10,615 nucleotides of DNA, taken from positions 1 through 10,615 of the forward strand of contig JBGSIZ010000277.1 in the NCBI GenBank assembly GCA_041742255.1, read 5' to 3'. The notes beneath the pieces were generated by a model. The model saw only the letters and a list, made by a program, of their open reading frames with translations, did no database searches and was not told the DNA's origin. Both the position numbers and the translations under genes were made by a program. Below are positions 5,691 through 10,615 of the stretch, in pieces. Every line of letters starts with the position of its first letter. The first letter of the stretch is position 1. Source of the stretch: JBGSIZ01 sp041742255 (lineage in GTDB: Bacteria; Pseudomonadota; Alphaproteobacteria; Rhodobacterales; Rhodobacteraceae).

Positions 5691-5715
5691 TTGACATCGC
5701 GCCCGCAGGGGTCAA
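5691..5715. promoter_or_regulatory. Inverted repeat TTGAC-N15-GTCAA, possible operator
   Basis: TTGAC at 5691-5695 is matched by GTCAA at 5711-5715, and a second GTCAA follows directly at 5716-5720. The element would lie across the predicted transcription start of the MFS gene, where a repressor site would be expected. No regulator gene is in the window, and five-base arms can arise by chance. Confidence 0.28.
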
Positions 5716-5754
5716 GTCAATGGCAGTCCTGTTTCCCGACTGAAAGCACCCCGC

Positions 5755-7275
5755 ATGTCCGCCGATCCCAATGCCGCCGAAGCCCCGACCGGCTCTGCTC
5801 GTCTTGTCCTTGCCTCGATCGGGTTGTTGCTGTTGCTGGCGGCCTTGGACCAGACCATCGTGTCCACGGCCTTGCCCACGATCCTTGCCGATCTGGGCGG
5901 GCTGGAGCAACTCAGTTGGGTGGTGACAGCCTATGTTCTGGCCTCGACGGTGGTGGCCCCGCTTTATGGCAAGCTCGGCGATCTTTATGGCCGCCGGTTG
6001 ATGGTGTTCGTGTCGGTGGGGTTGTTTTTGCTGGGGTCCGCGTTGTGCGGCATGGCCACCAACATGCCGTTTCTGATCATCGCCCGCGCGGTTCAAGGGC
6101 TGGGTGGCGGCGGGTTGTTCGTGCTGGCCTTGTCGGTGGTGGGCGACGTGATCCCGCCGCGTGAACGGGGCAAGGTGCAGGGGCTGTTCGCCGCTGTCTT
6201 TTCCATCTCCTCCGTCATCGGCCCGCTGATGGGCGGCTGGTTCGTGCAATATGTGAGCTGGCACTGGATATTCTTCATCAATATCCCGCTGGGCGCGCTG
6301 GCCGTTGCCGGATTTGCCGCAGCATTCAAGGCCCAAGGCCCCCGCGTGGGTCACAAGATCGACTGGGCGGGGGCGGCTGCCTTGTCGGTGGCACTCGCGG
6401 CCTTGACCCTGTTCACCAGCATCGGCGGGCAGGCCTACGCCTGGACCTCGCCCGTCATCCTTGGCCTGATCGCGCTGACGGTTGCCGCCACCATCGCGTT
6501 CCTGTGGATCGAGGCCCGCGCTGCCGAACCGATCCTGCCATTGGGTCTGTTCCGGATGAACGTGTTCTGGGTCACCTCTGTCATCGGGTTTATCGTGGGT
6601 GCTGCCTTGTTCGGGGCGGTCACGTTCCTGCCGATCTACCTGCAGATCGCCCAAGGCGCGTCCCCCACAATGTCCGGCCTCATGTTGATCCCGATGACCG
6701 CTGGTATTCTGACCGCCGCGACCATTTCGGGCCAATACATGGGCCGCACGGGCCGCTATCGCGTGTTGCCGATTATCGGCATGACCCTGCTGACGTTTGG
6801 CCTTGGGGCCTTGACCCAACTGGCCGTGGACACCTCGGTTCTGGTGTTCAGCCTGTCGCTGGTTCTGGTCGGGCTTGGCCTTGGGTTCATTTTTCCGGTG
6901 GTCACCACGTCGGTCCAAAACGCTGTGCCGCGCGCCCAATTGGGCACCGCCACGGCCGCTGGTCTGATGTTCCGGCAAATCGGCGGGTCGCTGGCTGTCG
7001 CCGCATTTGGTGCGATTTTCGCGCGTCGGTTGGCGGCAGGCATCGGGGCCGATGTGGCCGGTGTGTCGCTGGAGGGGTTGGGCCCAAAGACCCTTGCCGG
7101 GTTGACCCCCGCCGCCCGGAGTGCCGTGGCCGATGCCATCGTCGCCGCCACCCATCCGATCTACTGGATCGCCGCCGCCATGGCCGTGTTCGGATTGCTG
7201 ATTGCATTGCTGTTGCGCGAGGTGCCGTTGGCGGGCCGGGGGCCGCAGGCCGCACCCGCGCCGACGGCTGCCTAG
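5755..7275 (+). CDS. MFS drug:H+ antiporter-type transporter, DHA2 (EmrB/QacA) family, 14 TMS
   Basis: This encodes a 506-residue inner-membrane major facilitator of the length typical of 14-helix DHA2 exporters, which use the proton gradient to expel drugs or other lipophilic compounds. Motif D1 with its acidic residue is LDQTIVSTALPTI (31-43), motif A GKLGDLYGRR (72-81), motif B RAVQGLGGGG (111-120) and motif C SSVIGPLMGG (152-161). The sequence SWHWIFFINIPLGALA (168-183), typical of EmrB/QacA proteins, follows. Fourteen hydrophobic stretches can be traced up to about residue 487. The Ala/Pro-rich tail is cytoplasmic. The ATG at 5755 is the only sensible start, with a weak GAAAG upstream. 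There is no membrane-fusion (EmrA-like) partner beside it. The gene is divergent from uvrD. A specific substrate cannot be assigned. Confidence 0.93.
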   Translation: MSADPNAAEAPTGSARLVLASIGLLLLLAALDQTIVSTALPTILADLGGLEQLSWVVTAYVLASTVVAPLYGKLGDLYGRRLMVFVSVGLFLLGSALCGMATNMPFLIIARAVQGLGGGGLFVLALSVVGDVIPPRERGKVQGLFAAVFSISSVIGPLMGGWFVQYVSWHWIFFINIPLGALAVAGFAAAFKAQGPRVGHKIDWAGAAALSVALAALTLFTSIGGQAYAWTSPVILGLIALTVAATIAFLWIEARAAEPILPLGLFRMNVFWVTSVIGFIVGAALFGAVTFLPIYLQIAQGASPTMSGLMLIPMTAGILTAATISGQYMGRTGRYRVLPIIGMTLLTFGLGALTQLAVDTSVLVFSLSLVLVGLGLGFIFPVVTTSVQNAVPRAQLGTATAAGLMFRQIGGSLAVAAFGAIFARRLAAGIGADVAGVSLEGLGPKTLAGLTPAARSAVADAIVAATHPIYWIAAAMAVFGLLIALLLREVPLAGRGPQAAPAPTAA

Positions 7276-7380
7276 AGATTAGGCACTGCCCCGCTGATTT
7301 CCGTTAGCGGTAACAGCTACCCACTACTACCTGTTTACCCCGCCCCCGATTGTCCCTAATCATTGCTGCAACTGCGAAAT

Positions 7381-7386
7381 GGGGGA
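7381..7386 (+). promoter_or_regulatory. Ribosome binding site of pyc (GGGGGA)
   Basis: GGGGGA lies 4 nt before the ATG at 7391 and favours it over an in-frame ATG at 7379, which overlaps this site and would add MGDD to the family-typical N-terminus. The rest of the 7276-7390 gap has small inverted repeats (CCGCT/AGCGG at 7291-7310) but no T-tract terminator and no strong promoter. Confidence 0.5.
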
Positions 7387-7390
7387 CGAC

Positions 7391-10300
7391 ATGGCCGAGT
7401 TCAAGAAAATCCTGATTGCCAACCGGGGCGAGATTGCCATCCGGATCATGCGGGCCGCCAATGAAATGGGCAAACGCACCGTCGCCGTGTTCGCCGAAGA
7501 GGACAAACTGGGCCTGCACCGGTTCAAGGCCGACGAGGCCTATCGCATCGGCGAAGGCATGGGCCCGGTCGCCGCCTACCTGTCCATCCCCGAGATCATC
7601 CGCGTGGCCAAGATGGCGGGCGCGGACGCCATCCACCCCGGCTATGGTCTGTTGTCCGAAAACCCCGATTTCGTGGATGCCTGCGACGCCGCCGGGATCG
7701 CCTTTATCGGTCCGCGCGCCCAAACCATGCGCGAACTGGGCGACAAGGCCAGCGCTCGCCGGGTTGCGATGGATGCAGGCGTGCCCGTTATCCCCGCGAC
7801 CGAGGTGCTGGGCGATGACATGGCCCTAATCCGCAAACAGGCCGCCGAAGTTGGCTATCCCCTGATGCTCAAGGCGTCGTGGGGCGGCGGGGGCCGGGGC
7901 ATGCGCCCGATCCTGCACGAGGCCGAGTTGGAGGAGAAGGTCCGCGAAGGCCGCCGCGAGGCCGAATCCGCCTTTGGCAACGGCGAAGGCTATCTGGAAA
8001 AGATGATCGAACGCGCCCGCCACGTCGAGGTGCAGATCCTTGGCGACAAACAGGGCAATATCTATCACCTGTGGGAACGCGACTGTTCCGTCCAGCGCCG
8101 CAATCAAAAGGTCGTGGAACGCGCCCCTGCCCCGTATCTGTCCGGAGCGCAACGCGAAAAGCTGTGCAATCTCGGCAAGAAAATCTGCCAACATGTGAAT
8201 TACGAATGTGCGGGCACCGTCGAATTCCTGATGGATATGGACAGTGGCGAGTTTTATTTCATCGAAGTGAACCCCCGCGTGCAGGTCGAACATACCGTCA
8301 CCGAAGAAGTGACCGGCATCGACATCGTCCGCGCCCAGATCCTCATTGCCGAAGGCAAATCGCTGACCGAGGCCACGGGCTGTGCCAGCCAGTATGACGT
8401 CAAGCTGGACGGTCACGCCTTGCAATGCCGGGTCACGACCGAGGATCCGTTGAACAATTTCATCCCCGATTATGGCCGCATCCAGATGTATCGGTCGGCC
8501 ACCGGGCCGGGCATCCGGCTGGACGGCGGCACCGCCTATTCAGGCGCGGTCATCACCCGGTATTATGACAGCCTGTTGACCAAGGTCACCGCCCGCGCCC
8601 CCACCCCCGAAATGGCCATTGCCCGGATGGACCGCGCGTTGCGCGAATTCCGCATCCGGGGCGTCAGCACCAATATTGATTTCGTCATCAACCTGCTGAA
8701 ACACCCTACCTTCCTGAACAACGAATATTCGACCAAATTCATCGACACGACCCCCGACCTGTTCGTGTTCAAGAAACGCCGGGACCGCGCGACCAAGATC
8801 CTGACCTATATCGCCGATATCACGGTGAACGGTCACCCCGAGGTGGCAGGCCGCCCGCGTCCCCCCGCCGATGTGAAACCGCCCCGCCCGCCCGTCAAAC
8901 GGCTGGCCGAGGTGCCCCCCGGCACCCGTCAGATCCTGGATCAGTTCGGACCCGAGGCCGTGGCCGATTGGGTCAAATCCCAGCCTCATCTGTTGATCAC
9001 CGACACGACAATGCGCGACGGCCACCAATCGTTGCTGGCCACCCGGATGCGGTCCATCGACATGATCGGGGCCGCCCCCGCCTATGCCCAGAAAATGACC
9101 GGCCTGTTTTCGGTGGAGTGTTGGGGCGGGGCCACGTTTGATGTGGCTTACCGGTTCCTGCAGGAATGTCCGTGGCAGCGGCTGCGCGATATCCGCGCCG
9201 CCATGCCCAACATCATGACCCAGATGCTGCTGCGCGCGTCCAACGGCGTGGGCTACACCAATTATCCCGACAACGTGGTGCAGGCGTTTGTCAAACAGGC
9301 CGCCACCAGCGGGGTGGACGTGTTCCGCGTGTTCGACAGTCTTAACTGGGTCGAAAACATGCGCGTGGCGATGGACGCCGTCATCGCATCGGGCAAGGTG
9401 TGCGAAGGCACCATTTGCTATACCGGCGATATGCTGGACCCGGACCGCGCCAAATATGACCTGAAATATTACGTCGGCATGGCCTGCGATCTGGAACAGG
9501 CGGGCGCGCATGTTCTGGGGCTCAAGGATATGGCCGGTTTGTTGAAACCCGCGGCCGCCACGGCCCTGATCACCGCGCTCAAGTCCGAGGTGGGGTTGCC
9601 GATCCATTTCCACACCCACGACACCTCCGGGGCCGCCATCGCCACCGTTCTGGCCGCCAGCGCCGCAGGGGTCGATATCATCGACGCTGCCATGGACGCC
9701 TTGTCAGGCAACACCAGCCAACCCACGCTGGGGTCGATTGTCGAGGCTCTCAAGGGCACGGACCGTGACACCGGGCTGGACATCGGCGCGATCCGCGACC
9801 TGTCCAACTACTGGGAACAGGTCCGCGCCCATTATCTGGCGTTTGAATCCGGTCTGCAGGCCCCCGCCTCCGAGGTGTATCTGCACGAAATGCCGGGTGG
9901 CCAGTTTACCAACCTCAAGGCGCAGGCGCGGTCGCTGGGTCTCGAGGATCGCTGGCATCAGGTGGCGCAGACCTATTCGGACGTGAACCTGATGTTCGGC
10001 GATATCGTCAAGGTCACCCCGTCGTCCAAGGTGGTGGGTGACATGGCCCTGATGATGGTGTCCCAAGGCCTTAGCCGGGCGCAGGTCGAAGACCCCGCCG
10101 TGGATGTGGTGTTCCCCGACAGCGTGATCGACATGATGAAGGGCAATCTGGGCCAACCCCCCGGCGGCTGGCCTGCGGCGTTGCAGGCCAAGATCCTCAA
10201 GGGCGAGGCCCCGTTGACCGACCGGCCGGGCAAACACCTGCCCCCCGTCGATCTGGAGTCCGTGCGCGCGGACCTGAGCGCCCAATTGGGCGGCAAGCCC

Positions 10301-10615
10301 GTGGATGACGAGGACCTGAACGGGTATCTGATGTATCCCAAGGTGTTTCTGGACTACATGGGCCGCCACAAGACCTATGGCCCGGTCCGCACCTTGCCCA
10401 CCCAGACGTTCTTTTACGGGATGAACCCCGGCGACGAGATCACCGCCGAGATTGACCCCGGCAAGACGCTGGAAATCCGGATGCAGGCCGAAAGCGAGAT
10501 GAACCCCGATGGCGAGGTCAAGGTGTTCTTTGAACTCAACGGCCAACCCCGTACCATCCGGGTGATGAACCGCATCGCCGCCGCCAAATCCGTGCAGCGC
10601 CCCAAGGCCGAACCG
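7391..10615 (+). CDS. pyc: Pyruvate carboxylase, missing C-terminal biotin-carrier domain at right edge
   Basis: The frame is open from the ATG at 7391 to the window end: 1075 codons of an enzyme normally about 1,150 aa. Pyruvate carboxylase converts pyruvate, bicarbonate and ATP to oxaloacetate, the anaplerotic entry to the TCA cycle and gluconeogenesis. The biotin carboxylase domain (about 1-460) starts FKKILIANRGEIAIRIMRAA and contains HPGYGLLSE (82-90), the ATP-grasp glycine loop KASWGGGGRGM (161-171) and EVNPRVQVEHTVTE (292-305). The carboxyltransferase domain (about 530-1000) has DTTMRDGHQSLLATR (538-552), the lysine expected to be carbamylated in GLKDMAG (K712), the metal-binding HTHD (741-744) and DAAMDALSGNTSQP (765-778). 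PGDEITAEIDPGK follows in the allosteric/linker region. The biotinyl MKM motif must lie just beyond the window. Domain order is that of the single-chain alpha4 enzyme. It is not obviously in an operon with the MFS gene. Confidence 0.97.
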   Translation, partial: MAEFKKILIANRGEIAIRIMRAANEMGKRTVAVFAEEDKLGLHRFKADEAYRIGEGMGPVAAYLSIPEIIRVAKMAGADAIHPGYGLLSENPDFVDACDAAGIAFIGPRAQTMRELGDKASARRVAMDAGVPVIPATEVLGDDMALIRKQAAEVGYPLMLKASWGGGGRGMRPILHEAELEEKVREGRREAESAFGNGEGYLEKMIERARHVEVQILGDKQGNIYHLWERDCSVQRRNQKVVERAPAPYLSGAQREKLCNLGKKICQHVNYECAGTVEFLMDMDSGEFYFIEVNPRVQVEHTVTEEVTGIDIVRAQILIAEGKSLTEATGCASQYDVKLDGHALQCRVTTEDPLNNFIPDYGRIQMYRSATGPGIRLDGGTAYSGAVITRYYDSLLTKVTARAPTPEMAIARMDRALREFRIRGVSTNIDFVINLLKHPTFLNNEYSTKFIDTTPDLFVFKKRRDRATKILTYIADITVNGHPEVAGRPRPPADVKPPRPPVKRLAEVPPGTRQILDQFGPEAVADWVKSQPHLLITDTTMRDGHQSLLATRMRSIDMIGAAPAYAQKMTGLFSVECWGGATFDVAYRFLQECPWQRLRDIRAAMPNIMTQMLLRASNGVGYTNYPDNVVQAFVKQAATSGVDVFRVFDSLNWVENMRVAMDAVIASGKVCEGTICYTGDMLDPDRAKYDLKYYVGMACDLEQAGAHVLGLKDMAGLLKPAAATALITALKSEVGLPIHFHTHDTSGAAIATVLAASAAGVDIIDAAMDALSGNTSQPTLGSIVEALKGTDRDTGLDIGAIRDLSNYWEQVRAHYLAFESGLQAPASEVYLHEMPGGQFTNLKAQARSLGLEDRWHQVAQTYSDVNLMFGDIVKVTPSSKVVGDMALMMVSQGLSRAQVEDPAVDVVFPDSVIDMMKGNLGQPPGGWPAALQAKILKGEAPLTDRPGKHLPPVDLESVRADLSAQLGGKPVDDEDLNGYLMYPKVFLDYMGRHKTYGPVRTLPTQTFFYGMNPGDEITAEIDPGKTLEIRMQAESEMNPDGEVKVFFELNGQPRTIRVMNRIAAAKSVQRPKAEP

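Noticed and set aside
5575..7155. Long minus-strand open frame (526 codons) opposite the MFS gene
   Set aside because: It has a Gln/His/Arg/Gly-rich antisense composition, while the plus strand encodes a complete MFS protein with all family motifs.
7362..7376. TTGCTGCAACTGCGA before pyc as a further PhaR-like site
   Set aside because: The two CTGC units are in direct, not inverted, orientation, so it does not fit the operator form.
8540..9619. Minus-strand open frame (359 codons) opposite pyc
   Set aside because: It is antisense to the conserved carboxyltransferase domain of pyruvate carboxylase and has a His/Gly-rich shadow composition.

Overview
The window is GC-rich DNA that looks like a chromosome segment of a Rhodobacterales (Roseobacter/Paracoccaceae-type) alphaproteobacterium. 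The case rests on the style of the Mrp N-terminus, the pyruvate carboxylase, the small DUF1127 protein and, above all, an array of CCUCCUCCC-loop hairpins beside that DUF1127 gene. This pairing matches the CcaF1-CcsR ('cuckoo RNA') locus known from Rhodobacter sphaeroides.

Layout, left to right: (1) the 5' part of an mrp/apbC-type Fe-S carrier ATPase gene on the minus strand, running off the left edge; (2) a 299-bp divergent intergenic region with a perfect CTGC-N3-GCAG palindrome; (3) a 72-aa DUF1127 gene on the plus strand; (4) immediately after it, about 430 bp of non-coding DNA folding into ten consecutive hairpins. Eight of these carry the exact anti-Shine-Dalgarno-like 9-mer CCTCCTCCC in the loop and two carry a degenerate copy. 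The last hairpin extends into a long stem with T-rich flanks on both strands and probably acts as a bidirectional terminator; (5) a convergent cytochrome P450 gene (minus); (6) a divergent LysE/RhtB-type exporter gene (plus); (7) a convergent UvrD/PcrA helicase gene (minus); (8) a divergent 14-TMS DHA2-type MFS transporter gene (plus); (9) a pyruvate carboxylase gene (plus) that runs off the right edge with the biotin-carrier domain missing.

The striking element is the DUF1127 gene plus hairpin array. In R. sphaeroides four CcsR sRNAs are co-transcribed with the DUF1127 RNA-binding protein CcaF1, induced by stress, and processed from a common precursor. Here the array is larger (ten hairpins). 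Motif spacing is 41-43 nt within groups but jumps to 52 and 47 nt after hairpins 3 and 6. Hairpins 3, 6 and 10 have the longest GC stems, which suggests modules of three, three and four hairpins. The loops mimic the 3' end of 16S rRNA and could pair with Shine-Dalgarno sequences of many mRNAs.

The other genes are ordinary housekeeping or transport genes, each apparently its own transcription unit. The P450 is notable because the I-helix Ala-Gly-x-x-Thr signature is replaced by GGGINEPRD. No insertion sequences, tRNA or rRNA genes, or CRISPR arrays were seen.
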